From positions 10,621,001-10,685,000 of the forward strand of contig JAUIMM010000211.1 in assembly GCA_031769625.1 (NCBI GenBank): a stretch of 64,000 nt of DNA. Direction: 5' to 3'. The position numbers were made by a program, and so were the translations under genes. The stretch is from Taudactylus pleione. Its lineage: Eukaryota > Chordata > Amphibia > Anura > Myobatrachidae. The first letter of the stretch is position 1. Every line of letters begins with the position of its first letter. The notes under the pieces are model-generated. The model was not told the DNA's origin, ran no database searches, and saw only the letters and a list, made by a program, of their open reading frames with translations. Of the stretch, positions 22,786 through 32,554 are shown piece after piece.

Positions 22786-23170
22786 ATTCCATCTACTACA
22801 AAGTATGTGAAAATTAAAATTTTAATTCATGATGACATTTTAAATGCAATAACTTTTCCCCCCTGGAACGCAATCATAAATCACACTCATTATTATGTCC
22901 CCATTGGACAAGCAACTGATTATTCTTTGCAGATTATTGGATTACAGATTTTGTTAATTTTAGAGCACTGAAAACTGCCGAGCCCGGGCTGTGGTGATTT
23001 GTGTTACTCTCTATGTGTTATTGGCCGAAAGAAAAAAAAAATCCCAAACTCTTGCAGTTCCTTGTGCCGTATTCTTGGGAGATGTGTTATACATGCCTAA
23101 TTTCCATATTTAATTTGCATTTTAATTGCCTGTCTCAGCTTGAAATGAGAAAGGTAACCAGAGCTCAGAA
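22786..23170. other. Candidate conserved non-coding stretch
   Basis: AT-rich, without palindromes or tandem structure. It contains TTTAATTTGCATTTTAATTG (octamer/homeodomain-like), CAGATTATTGGATTACAG and ATTTTGTTAATTTTAGAGCA. It is the most enhancer-like stretch in the window by eye; unproven. Confidence 0.35.
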
Positions 23171-23286
23171 TCTCTCTGGCTTGTATCGGATCGCTTAGAC
23201 AATGCGCAGAACGACCAGTAAAGTCTAAGAAAGTTTTATACGTCAATAATGTAACGTTTACACCACACAATATTTATGAAAACTAA

Positions 23287-23616
23287 AGCTGGGCACACAC
23301 TAACGGACGTGTATACCCAGCGTTGCGACCGGTGACCCCCCCCCTGTTGACAGAGGCCGGTACACACTAGACGATCCAGTGCCCGACCGCCCAATATGTC
23401 AGCCACCTGACGCATCCCGCTGCATGGGGTCAGCTGCACCGTCAGGTTGGCCTGATGTAGGGACGACCTGATGATGCGGTTGACGACCCCCAAAGCAGCG
23501 CGCACCACCCGATATAGTGGGTATGCACTAGACAATTTTGACAATTTGTCATTCCAATTCGTGGAAATCAGGCAAATCGCTAAAAAAATCATCTAGTGTG
23601 TAACTGTGTACCCAGT
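23287..23616. mobile_element. Foldback MITE, probable TTAA type
   Basis: Ends AGCTGGGCACACACTA and TAGTGTGTAACTGTGTACCCAG. The right flank is TTAA (23617-23620) and the left CTAA (23283-23286), so the target duplication was probably TTAA with one later change. Internal arms contain CACTAGACGATC / ATGCACTAGACAATT copies. TTAA sites point to piggyBac- or Kolobok-like mobilisation. Confidence 0.65.
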
Positions 23617-23644
23617 TTAAAGGATGATGCCAGATTTTCAGTGT

Positions 23645-24165
23645 AAAGCTGCATACACACGTAAAGATTTCTGTCCAACCATCCAACTAGTTGATTGGTT
23701 GGAATGAAAATCTGGTAAGGTATGAAAGCAAATGACAATCAGCAATTTGCTCCCAAACGCCGGAAAATGGGCAAAAACTGTTGTTTGAACAAATTGTTTA
23801 GATCAGTGGTTCTCTAACTTGGTCCTCAGGACCCCACACAGTTCACATTTTCCAGGTCACTCAGCAGGTGCACAGGTGTATTCATTACTCACTGACACAT
23901 TTTAAAAGATCCACAGGTGGAGCTAATTATTTCACTTGCGATTCTGTGAGGAGACATGAAAAACATGCACTGTTTGGGGTCCTGAGGACCGAGTTTGAGA
24001 ACCTGTGGTTTAGATCAAACATTTAACAAACTTGTCTGACGACCATTTTCATCTGTTTTCTGGCATTTAGGAGCAAATTGCTGATCATCAGTTACTCCCA
24101 TACATTACCAGACTTTCATTCCAACCAATCAACTAGTTGGCTGGTTCTGTGGCAAATGCAGGATT
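23645..24165. mobile_element. Palindromic MITE with a nested hAT MITE
   Basis: Outer arms CCAACTAGTTGATTGGTTGG and CCAACCAATCAACTAGTTGG are inverted copies, as are AAAATCTGGTAAGGTATG / CATACATTACCAGACTTT. The central loop is interrupted by a separate 204-bp element (23804-24007). It resembles the TTAA MITE at 30679-30997 in arms and size. Confidence 0.75.
23804..24007. mobile_element. hAT-type MITE, 204 bp
   Basis: Terminal inverted repeats CAGTGGTTCTC / GAGAACCTGTG, then TTGGTCCTCAGGACCCC / GGGGTCCTGAGGACCGA. Perfect 8-bp duplication GTTTAGAT (23796-23803, 24008-24015). CAGTGGTTCTCAAACT-like ends plus 8-bp sites are characteristic of hAT elements. Confidence 0.93.
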
Positions 24166-24654
24166 TCTAGAGGGGGGTTTCCAAATGCTTGATTTTAGAG
24201 CGAGTGTGGTTGGTCCATGAAGAGGGCAGAATTAGTACTCAACCAGTTTTAATATGCATCATACAAATGTACTGTGTATCATAATTCCAGCATACACAGG
24301 ACCAGCGATCACAATAAGCCATTAGATGCAGCAGTAGGCCATCCTTCCTGAGCTGGATGTTTTTATTTGAGATGTGTGCACCATTCCAGACTATTGAAGC
24401 AAGTCCGGGAGCCTGGAGGAGCAGCAGAAGAACCTAGCACTGCCCTGGACATATATGTACATATTGGGCTCTATAGCAGTGCATCCCTAATAGTGCATGT
24501 TTTCCAGATCTCCTAGTTGGTGCACAGGTGTATTTATTACTGTCTGATACATGTTAAAAGATCCACAGGTGGTGCTAATTATTTCATTTGTGACACTGAG
24601 AAGAACATGCAACACTAGCAAAATTCTATTCTATTACTATTTCTACTGTGGTCG

Positions 24655-25540
24655 TGTGTGGGGGAGGGTTAGTGTCAGGCACTAGGGGGAGGGTTAGGCA
24701 CTAGGGGGAAGGTTACGGTTAGGCACTAGGGGGATTGTTAGGGTAAGGCACTCGGGGGAGGGTTATGGTTAGGCACTAGGGGGGGGGGGGTTAGGCACTA
24801 GGGCGAGGGATAGGGTTAGGCTCTAGGGGGAGGGTTAGGGTTAGGCACTAGGGGAGGACTAGGTTTAGGCACTAGGGGAGGGTTAGGCACTAGGAGGAGG
24901 GTTAGGCATGAGGGGAGGGTTAGGCACTAGGGGAGGGTTAGGCACTAGGGGGAGGGTTAGGCACTAGGGGGAGGGTTAGGGTTAGGCACTAGGGGGAAGG
25001 TTAGGGTTAGGCACTAGGGGGAAGGTTAGGGTTAGGCACTAGGGGGATTGTTAGGGTTAGGCACTAGGGGGATTGTTAGGGTTAGGCACTAGGGGGATAG
25101 TTAGGGTTAGGCACTAGGGGGAGGTTTATGGTTAGGTACTAGGGGGGGGTTAGGCACTAGGGGGAGGGTAAGGGTTAGGCACTAGGGGGAGGGTTAGGGT
25201 TAGGCATTAGGGGAGGATTAGGGTTAGGCACTAGGGGGAAGGTTAGGCACTAGGGGAGGACTAGGATTAGGCACTAGGGGAGGGTTAGGCACTAGGAGGA
25301 GGGTTAGGCACTAGGGGGAGGGTTAGGGACTAGGGGGAGGGTTAGGCACTAAGGGGGAAGGGTTAGGTTGTGGGTGCGCTGAGGGGTAGGTTAAGTTTAG
25401 GCACTAAGGGGGGGGGGTTAGGTTCAAGAACCAGGGAGAGAGGGTTTGGGGTAAGGGTTATTGTTAGGGTACTTACCTAAAGATGTTGGGATTCTCACTG
25501 TCAGAATGCCGCTGTCGATACTACCGGAATCCCATACCCA
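24655..25540. repeat. Telomere-like minisatellite element
   Basis: About 800 bp of GGTTAGGCACTAGGGGGA units, many with GGTTAGGGTTAGGCACTAGG, i.e. a TTAGGG-like core embedded in an 18-24 bp unit. The right end leaves the array through GGTACTTACCTAAAGATG, foldback motifs (GGGATTCTCACTGTC, CCGGAATCCC) and CATACCCAACCC. That end is the inverse of the left end of the element at 11821, so the array is the core of a dispersed element, not a chromosome end. Confidence 0.85.
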
Positions 25541-25837
25541 ACCCAAAACTTACATTAAGCGGGACACCAGGCAGCGCCTACACCCCCCACTTCTTGCCAT
25601 AGGATTGCAATTTGGCTCGTTAAATTCAGTGTTTACCTCGAAGTTACTGTGCAGTTGAAGAAAATAATTCTGCTTTCTTCCGTTCTATAAGTGATAATCC
25701 CCTGCAGAAATGAGGTATTATAGCCGGTGCACTCAGGCGAGAGACATCAGGTAACCAGAGACACTTGTCACCAGCTGGCACAGGGAGCACGGTTCTTAGG
25801 TACTGGTAACAGTAACCGGGACACACAGCCGCGGCGT

Positions 25838-26015
25838 CTGCACAGTGCCGCTAGCATCTCCCTACCTCCAGCCATTGCCACCAGAAGAACATAGAGTGGC
25901 ACAGTGCCGCTAGCATCTCCCTACCTCCAGCCATTGCCACCAGAAGAACATAGAGTGGCACAGTGCCGCTAGCATCTCCCTACCTCCAGCCAGTGCCACC
26001 AGAAGAACATAGAGT
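25838..26015. repeat. 59-bp tandem repeat, three copies
   Basis: GCACAGTGCCGCTAGCATCT, CCCTACCTCCAGCCATTGCC and ACCAGAAGAACATAGAGTG repeat three times in a row with almost no divergence, so the triplication is recent. A short frame crosses it but has no coding support. Confidence 0.9.
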
Positions 26016-26682
26016 GCCCAGTCCTTGGAAGTTCAGAAAGCGTGGCCACGTGGTGTTATGGACTAACGGTAATTTACTATCCATTGGCTGGTATGAGAGT
26101 GGGGAAAATCAACATATAGCAGAGATCGCTTGGATTATATATGGAAATACTGGGATGCCCGCAGTTACCTAAACATTATATTTATAGCGGCCAGCTTGTT
26201 AGCAGTGGGCATGCTCAGGTTATACTAGAACACTGGATTGACATTTTGCTACATGGTTACTAAATGACAGGACTTGTAACAAATTGTGGACTTGTATCTT
26301 ATTGAGGAAACTGTATTTTCAATCACTCAAAATAGCAAAAGGGATTTAAAATTTGTGATTTTTTATGTGAAGTGTTTTTGGAGTATGTATGTGTACGTCA
26401 CTTATACGATTACACACCAATGGGATCTATGAGAATAGATTTTAACTACTAGAATTGGTGTCATACATGAAGATTGCTGCTATATATGTAGTTGTTTTTG
26501 CTTTTAACATATGTTGATAATTTGAATAAACTATTATTGGTAAAATTGAACAAGCCTCCTGTACATTAATATAGAGCAAACCTTAATTTATTACATATGA
26601 GTATGAATGAAAAATGAAATTGAATACCAGCGCAGTAATTACTTAGTAGCTCTCTTCTTTTCCCTTGGTGCGTGTGTGTGTG

Positions 26683-26684
<2 letters not shown>

Positions 26685-26728
<44 letters not shown>

Positions 26729-27061
26729 CATGGATTTCCACTGAAGGTAGGAGGCACTCTCCATTGATGTAATAATCAAGATTAAATAATTGACTAAAGC
26801 ATCGTCCTTTGGTTAACAATTCTCCCAAATGCATGGTAATAACGATCCGGTTGATGTTTCGGTTCTAACATGAACCTTTATCAAGACCTCATACAATATG
26901 GATCAAAAAGTTCAAAACAGTATACAATGGTGAAATATGATCTGTGAATGAAAGGAAAAACCTATGCTTTATGTTTAAAATGCAATAATCAAGATTAAAT
27001 AATTGACTAATTACTGTACATCAATGGAGAGTGCCTCCATCCTTCATTGGAAATCCATGGT
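26685..27061. repeat. (AT)n plus 40-bp inverted-repeat element
   Basis: After a TG/AT microsatellite (about 26670-26722), ACCATGGATTTCCACTGAAG (about 26727) is inverted at CTTCATTGGAAATCCATGGT (about 27042-27061). The phrase AATAATCAAGATTAAATAAT occurs twice in direct orientation between the arms. GATCCGGTTGATGTTTCGG near 26846 links it to the fragment at 19431-19830. Confidence 0.65.
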
Positions 27062-27251
27062 GGCCGATCAGGTCACTGGAAGCACCCCAACGTTGTCTTA
27101 CCGTATGATGAGAGTGCAGGACGCACCTGTATACATATATTACATTGTGTGTAGTATTATGATGCTGCTATTATGATTATCCCAGCTGTTCCTTCAGAGA
27201 ACAATACTCAACACATGATGGGTTACTCAAGGACTGGAGATAAGAAACACT

Positions 27252-27764
27252 GGCCCTGATTCAGAGCCGGATGCTCTGAATCAGGGCCGTCCCTCTTAAT
27301 TTTTAGAGCGGCCTCCTGGCTGCTCGTATAGCTGTGGGTCACCACCCACAGCTATAGCGAGCGGCCAGGAAGATGGTCGCGATGGTCAAGACCATCGCGA
27401 CCATCGGGCTTGCGACGAGACCCTTGTGGTAGGGTCTCGCTGCCGCAAGCCCTGGAGTGGTTTTGGCTCTATCAGAGCCGAGAGCACTCCCACTGACTTC
27501 ACTTGTGATGTCAGTGGGGCCGGCCCCAGTCGGTAGGCGTTCCCATGGGAACGTCTCTGGGCAGCCATGCCCCCGGCATGCACACCAAAGGGGGCGTGCT
27601 GTCACTCACCATCGACAGCACACCCCCTTTGTAGCGAGACCCATAGCGACGGCTTGCCCATCGCTATCTGGGTCTCGCGCATGCGCACGATGGAGCCGCC
27701 CCCGTCGTGCGCACGCGCACTGGGCTAACATCGACCCACTTGCGAGTGGGTCTGAATTAGGCCC
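27252..27764. mobile_element. Hairpin-chain MITE M6, 513 bp (best example)
   Basis: Ends GGCCCTGATTCAGAGCCGG and GGTCTGAATTAGGCCC; 3-bp duplication ACT (27249-27251, 27765-27767). Almost the whole element folds as successive hairpins: left-end self-foldback (27252-27288); AGCTGTGGGT/ACCCACAGCT within larger arms; a perfect 15-bp pair 27373-27387 / 27390-27404 with 2-base loop; GCTTGCGACGAGACCC / GGGTCTCGCTGCCGCAAGC; GACATCA-type foldback; GCGTTCCCATGGGAACG; AAAGGGGGCGTGCTGTC and inverse; GCGAGACCCA / TGGGTCTCGC (27634-27678); and GCGCACGATGG/CGTCGTGCGC. Non-coding. Confidence 0.92.
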
Positions 27765-29430
27765 ACTGTTTTGAATTATTTGACGCTAAGGCACTTCATG
27801 CCAAAAAATTGTGGCAAATCCCTAAAAATGAAAACTCACTACACATTACAGCGATATGGAATGCTCTTTTGGGGCTATTGATTAAGGAGAAGATTCCGGG
27901 ACACGGACTCCAAAAAACAGCCTGTCAGCCAAGGGTAAAACGTAAAGTGATATTTGACGCTATCACCTTACTTGCGTATTCAGACCTGGCTTGCGTAATG
28001 CACGTGCGCACCTATCGGGTCGCACACAAATGTAATTTATTTTAGCTAACAGTCTACAATGTCTAACACCATGACAGTTTTTGGAGGACTGACCGCAATT
28101 TTAGATTGATAAATACAGTCCCCACCCAAACCCCCCAGAAATTCCACATTTTTACAGACCAGGCCAGCAAATACTGTAGCACAGTCCGTTTTAATGCTAA
28201 ATTTACTGTAAGACTGTTGATGCATGTTTTATAAACTCTGCAATAAGTATATATATATATATACAATATAGACATATATACAATTTGCACCTTCTCTTTC
28301 TACTTTCCTTATTGTTTTCAATTTTGTTCACAGATCAATGTACTGTAACATTGGACATTTATTGACAGTACTGAATTTGGCACATGGTTACAATGACGTT
28401 CTTTTTCTATCCGGCACTTGAAGACTTCCTTGGCCATTTAAATGATGACAGCAGCTGTATGGAGGGTGTGAAAAGAATGATGTTAGCAAAGTATAGTCCA
28501 TTCACTATCTGCCGCTCTCTTTCCCATTTCAGTATTCAGAGACACAATGTAATCCATTCTCATTCCGCTCAGGGCAGAAGAACAATGAATGAGTTTTATT
28601 CACAATTAAGTAATTACAGTTATACTTGCTTCAGTATAGCCGTGGGTTAGCCCAGTGTAAAGTATAAAACATCATACTGATACACTGGTGACCTGTTACC
28701 CTAATTCCCCTAACTATCATCTTTGATGTACCCTGATTTTAAGGGAATGTAATTATGTGCAAAACACAAAGCCAGCAGCACACTGCTGTAAGCCAGTATA
28801 AAAGCTCTATGCTGCTATGTAGAAGTCTATAAAAATGGAGGCAATGTATCAAATCTTCCATTTTCTGGGCTAAGCCATCTGTAGCCTATTAATGCACTAG
28901 GAACCACTGACAACCCTGAGGCACTTATTGTCCGGTATTCAAGAGGCATTACCTGTAGTCACGAGGCACTAGTTAACAGTGAGTCGATGAGGTGCATTCT
29001 CACAAATATTGGTTCATGCCTCAAAATGGCTGCCTTCACTACCAGTAAGTGACAGGTGCTTTTCAAAGCCTTGGAGCTTCAATCAATCTGTATGTTTTTA
29101 AATAGTAAGGCCCAGTGCAGGCGCTTTACATGAAAGCTGGCTACATATTTCACAGCTTAATACATAAGGTAACGAAGTATGCGATCGTGTCTCTAGTGTC
29201 CATTGATAAATGACCAACTATCTATCATACTTCACATCTATGCAGGATATCCATGAATTTGATACATGACATTACATTTACATCACAAATTCAGCTGTCT
29301 CCATCACCACAGGCAAAAAATGTGTAGTTCCAAGTCCATCCCATATTTGCTGAAATTATTTTATTTATGTACAAGAAAGAGAAAGGAAAAAAACAAAAAC
29401 AAATGATAAAATGTTGACATAACAGACATT
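27765..29430. other. Intergenic, possible MPPED1 3' UTR end
   Basis: No gene recognised. On the - strand, AATAAA (29360-29365, seen as TTTATT) lies about 900 bp after the MPPED1 stop and could be its poly(A) signal. A short AT microsatellite lies at 28248-28262. The rest is unique-looking AT-rich sequence. Confidence 0.35.
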
Positions 29431-29630
29431 GAGGTCTATTTACTAAGCAGTGTTAGGAGACAGAGTGAAAAGTGATAAGAAAGTGATAAGGTGCCAGCCA
29501 ATCAGCTCCCAACTGCCATCTCACAGGCTGTGTTTGAAAAATGACAGTTGGGAGCTGATTGGCTGGCACCTTATCACAGACTTATCACTTTTCACTCTGT
29601 CGTCTAACACTGCTTAATAAATAGACCCCT
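29431..29630. mobile_element. Foldback MITE 'GTCTATTTACTAAGCAGTG', copy 1
   Basis: Inverted arms GTCTATTTACTAAGCAGTGT / ACACTGCTTAATAAATAGAC and AAAAGTGATAA / TTATCACTTTT, with GCCAGCCAATCAGCTCCCAA in the stem. It is homologous to 33327-33505 and 35263-35461. The target duplication is unclear in this copy. Confidence 0.85.
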
Positions 29631-30263
29631 CTGTCTTGCACTCAGAATTAAACAGCAATCATCAAGCCCAACAACAAACATATAAGTGTGTATAAGTGTG
29701 CTTGAATGTGCGGCATCGGCAACCGCCCTGACAGTGCAACGCAGAGCAGGAATTGTCCCCAGGGCACCACATTTACCGCTCTGTAGGTGGGCAGCTCGTT
29801 ACGGAGACTGATGCTGCTTAAGTTTTCCACATCTTCCAGCTTTTGTCTATTTCCTGCCTTCTGCAGCTCCAAAACAGTCTGAGGTGTGTTATAGACAGTT
29901 CATTATTTATTACTGTTATAATGTTCGGTATTCCAGTTACTGTGCTTTTTAAACAGCAGCAAGAGCAGCACTTTTTTGCCGCATGAAAATCTGTGAAACA
30001 CGAGATTAATTTTGATTTTTGCACGTTTTTTTTTCATGCTACAAGGCTGGCAGAACAGGAGCGCCACGGCTGCGCTCAATTATAGAAGATATATGTATTA
30101 TTTTTTTTCATTGTCATCATCCAGCCGCAGTTCTGGAAATCCGATCGCCTTTCACGTAATAGGTCATATTCTGGGTGCAGGCAGGATGTCAGCGCTGGTC
30201 ACGTCATCACACGTGTGTGGTACCCATGAACCAGCTGATGATGGTACATATGTGTTGCATGAA

Positions 30264-30382
30264 TCACGTGTTTCTTGGGGTCGGCAAGTCTATAACTATA
30301 GGAGGATTTACAGGCTGGTAATTCACAGTACATATTGACGAGTTGACGTAGGTAGTGGTTCCATCCGCCATTACCCCATAAC
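30264..30382 (-). CDS. MPPED1: MPPED1 terminal coding exon
   Basis: On the - strand the acceptor is tctgtgttgtag before 30382 and the TGA stop is at 30266-30264. The 119-bp coding part completes a Gly codon (phase 1 from the previous exon) and encodes YGVMADGTTTYVNSSICTVN then YQPVNPPIVIDLPTPRNT. This is the C-terminus of MPPED1. MPPED2, the close paralogue, has a different ending (TNPPIIFDLP type), which favours MPPED1. The exon supplies the last strands of the metallophosphoesterase fold. Stop-to-stop distance to convergent EFCAB6 is about 19.7 kb. Confidence 0.95.
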
Positions 30383-30468
30383 CTACAACACAGAAAACAG
30401 ATTATTCACTGATATTTACTCTCCTTACCTATTGGGGCCCATACCTCAGCAATCAGTGGTCTTCATTC

Positions 30469-30675
30469 TAGCACCCTGCACTTGTCACAACTTATGTAGT
30501 TCCTCTTTCCTGCCTGGGGTGTCGCTCTCTGCTTTGGTGCTTCTAACACAAGCTGGTCTGTATATAAGAAGTTTGTTGCTTCAGCTGAGTGTGCTAGAAG
30601 CACCAGAGCAGAGCGTGACCCCGCAGGCAGGAAATAGGAACTGCACAGGTTGTGACAGGTGCAGGGTGCTAGAAT
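30469..30675. mobile_element. Palindromic MITE 'ATTCTAGCACCCTGC', copy 1
   Basis: Inverted arms ATTCTAGCACCCTGCAC / GTGCAGGGTGCTAGAAT and GTAGTTCCTCTTTCCTGCCT / AGGCAGGAAATAGGAACTGC. It lies in an MPPED1 intron; a second copy lies at 42067-42262. Its right edge abuts the TTAA site of the next element. The target duplication could not be resolved. Confidence 0.8.
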
Positions 30676-30678
30676 TAA

Positions 30679-30997
30679 AGCTGGCCATCCACTTTACAAT
30701 TATCTGTCAGATATCTGTCCAATCTGGCTGGTTGGAATGAAAACCTGGTAATGTATGGGAGCACATGACAGTCGTCCATTTGATCACTAACACTGGAAAA
30801 CAGACAAAAATGGTTGTTCAGACAAATTGGTTAAAACACATGAATTTAACCAATTTGAACAATTTTTGGGGGGGCATTTTTCAGTGTTTAAAACCATATG
30901 ATCGACTGTAATTTGCTCCCATACATCACCAGGTTTTCATTCCAACCAGCCAGATTGGACAGATATCTGACAGAAAATTGTATAGTGGATGGCCAGC
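30679..30997. mobile_element. Palindromic MITE with TTAA target site, 319 bp
   Basis: Ends AGCTGGCCATCCACTTTACA and TATAGTGGATGGCCAGC. Long inner arms ATCTGTCAGATATCTGTCCA / TGGACAGATATCTGACAG and GGTTGGAATGAAAACCTGGT / ACCAGGTTTTCATTCCAACC. Flanked on both sides by TTAA (30675-30678, 30998-31001), the site used by piggyBac and Kolobok elements. It lies in the last MPPED1 intron. Confidence 0.9.
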
Positions 30998-31007
30998 TTA
31001 AGACTAA

Positions 31008-31110
31008 GGGCCTGATTCAGAGCCGCTCGCTAAATGCGGTCGCTCGCTCCCAGCGTATGCAAATTCAGCGCATCAGGAAAATAATGATTCGCTGTTTTTT
31101 TTTTCCTGAT
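31008..31110. repeat. Left-end fragment of the GGGCCTGATTCAG family
   Basis: GGGCCTGATTCAGAGCCGCT followed by CGCTAAATGCGGTCGCTCGC, as in M4 and M9, but no matching right end is seen nearby, so only a truncated copy remains. Confidence 0.6.
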
Positions 31111-31711
31111 ATCAAGATTCTACAATTCACCAATCTGCACCGATATATTACAGATAGCTTTCAGTGATTTGCAGATCATTTTCAGCAAATAACATGTCTG
31201 CCAATCGTGAAAGGCCCATCATCAGTTTACTAGTAATTGTCAGTAAATCAGCTGATCATTACCAGACACTAGCAATTTAAAGCCCAGATTGGCTGGTGAG
31301 ATCCAACATGTTGGACAACCTGATTTACCGACTCCGAACACTTTTTGGTGAACCCCCATACCTTGCAAATGTATTATTTATACAATCATCTGCAAAATGG
31401 GCATTTGACCCAATTGATTGCTGATTTTATGGGCCCGATAAAACCAGACTATTTACACACAATACGGTAAATAATAACTCCAGCTAAACTACATGTGCTG
31501 TATGTAGCATTCTTAGTGCATTAAATACACACGCCCTGGGTCACCTCAGTCTGCCCGCTGCTCTGCCCTATCCCACCCCCATCTTTGTAGCGCCAGCCAC
31601 CTCTCTGTCCGCTGCTCCGCCCCCTGTTTTGTCTGCTAGTCTGTCCTGCTCTGCCCCTGTGCTTGCCATGATCCTTATACATGCACACCAGCAGCATGAC
31701 CTACGTGTTAC

Positions 31712-31825
31712 CTTCATGTATGTGACCAAACACGTGCAGCCTGGGCTGTACCCTCCTCTGCACTGTGTTTAATAACTCCACGCAGCCAACTCTTTGCAGT
31801 TTTTTGGGCACCCAATCCAGGAATC
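31712..31825 (-). CDS. MPPED1: MPPED1 exon with the GHxH metal motif
   Basis: On the - strand: acceptor cattgtag|GATTCC at 31825, donor GAAG|gtaac after 31712; 114 bp, phase 1 in and out. It encodes FLDWVPKKLQRVGCVELLNT then VQRRVQPRLHVFGHIHE. VFGHIHEG is the last metal-binding block (GHxH) of class III metallophosphoesterases. MPPED2 has Gly in place of this first His (GGIH) and is known to be weakly active; retention of His here agrees with MPPED1 and with a more complete metal site. Family members hydrolyse phosphodiesters in vitro; the physiological substrate is not established. The exon starts about 100 bp from a long AT microsatellite. Confidence 0.97.
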
Positions 31826-31926
31826 CTACAATGCAAACAGAATACGTTAAGAGATCGGAATCTTTGCATTTCAGTTGATAAGCTACTTACCATAGCTAAA
31901 CGTATATCTGTGCAACACAAGAATAA

Positions 31927-31963
31927 TATATATATACACAGTATATATATATATATATACACA

Positions 31964-32027
<64 letters not shown>

Positions 32028-32029
32028 GG
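31927..32029. repeat. Long (AT)n microsatellite
   Basis: About 100 bp of nearly pure AT/TA dinucleotide with two ACACAGTAT interruptions, 100 bp upstream of an MPPED1 exon. Confidence 0.95.
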
Positions 32030-32485
32030 ACTACTACTGGGGGCACTGTATAGAGGGGACTTCTACTGGGGGCACTGTATAGGCGGGGACCACTACAGGG
32101 AGCAATGTGGCTTAGGGTGGACTACTACTGGGGGCACTTTATAGGGGGACTACTACTGGGGGCACTGTATAGGGGGCACTACTACTGTATAGGCACTGTA
32201 TAGGGAGAACTACTACTTTGGGCACTGTATAGGGGGGACTACTACTGAGGGAAATGCAGCATAGGGGAGACTACTACTGGGGGCACTGTATAGGGGGGAC
32301 TACTACTGGGGGCACTGTATAGGGGGGACTACTACTGGGGGCACTGTATAGGGGGGACTACTACTAGGGGCAATGCGGCATAGGGGGGACTACTACTGGA
32401 GGCACTGTATAGGGAGGACTACTACTGGGGGCAATGCAGAATAGGGGGATTACTGCTTGGAGCACTGCATACGGGGGGGGAGGGT
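32030..32485. repeat. 28-bp minisatellite 'GGGGGACTACTACTGGGGGC'
   Basis: Units of GGGGACTACTACTGGGGGCA followed by CTGTATAG repeat about 15 times with small changes (AATGCGGCATAG variants). It directly follows the AT microsatellite in the MPPED1 intron. Confidence 0.93.
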
Positions 32486-32554
32486 TGCGGCAGTCCATTA
32501 CATTGCCAGGAGCGGTGGGATCCCTAGAAACACCCCTGCCCAGTTTTACCTCAT

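Noticed and set aside
24655..25450. True interstitial telomere or chromosome end
   Set aside because: The TTAGGG core is embedded in a longer CACTAGGGGG unit, and the flanks match other dispersed copies of the same element.
30012..30338. 108-codon + strand frame
   Set aside because: It overlaps the real MPPED1 terminal exon on the opposite strand and encodes nothing recognisable.
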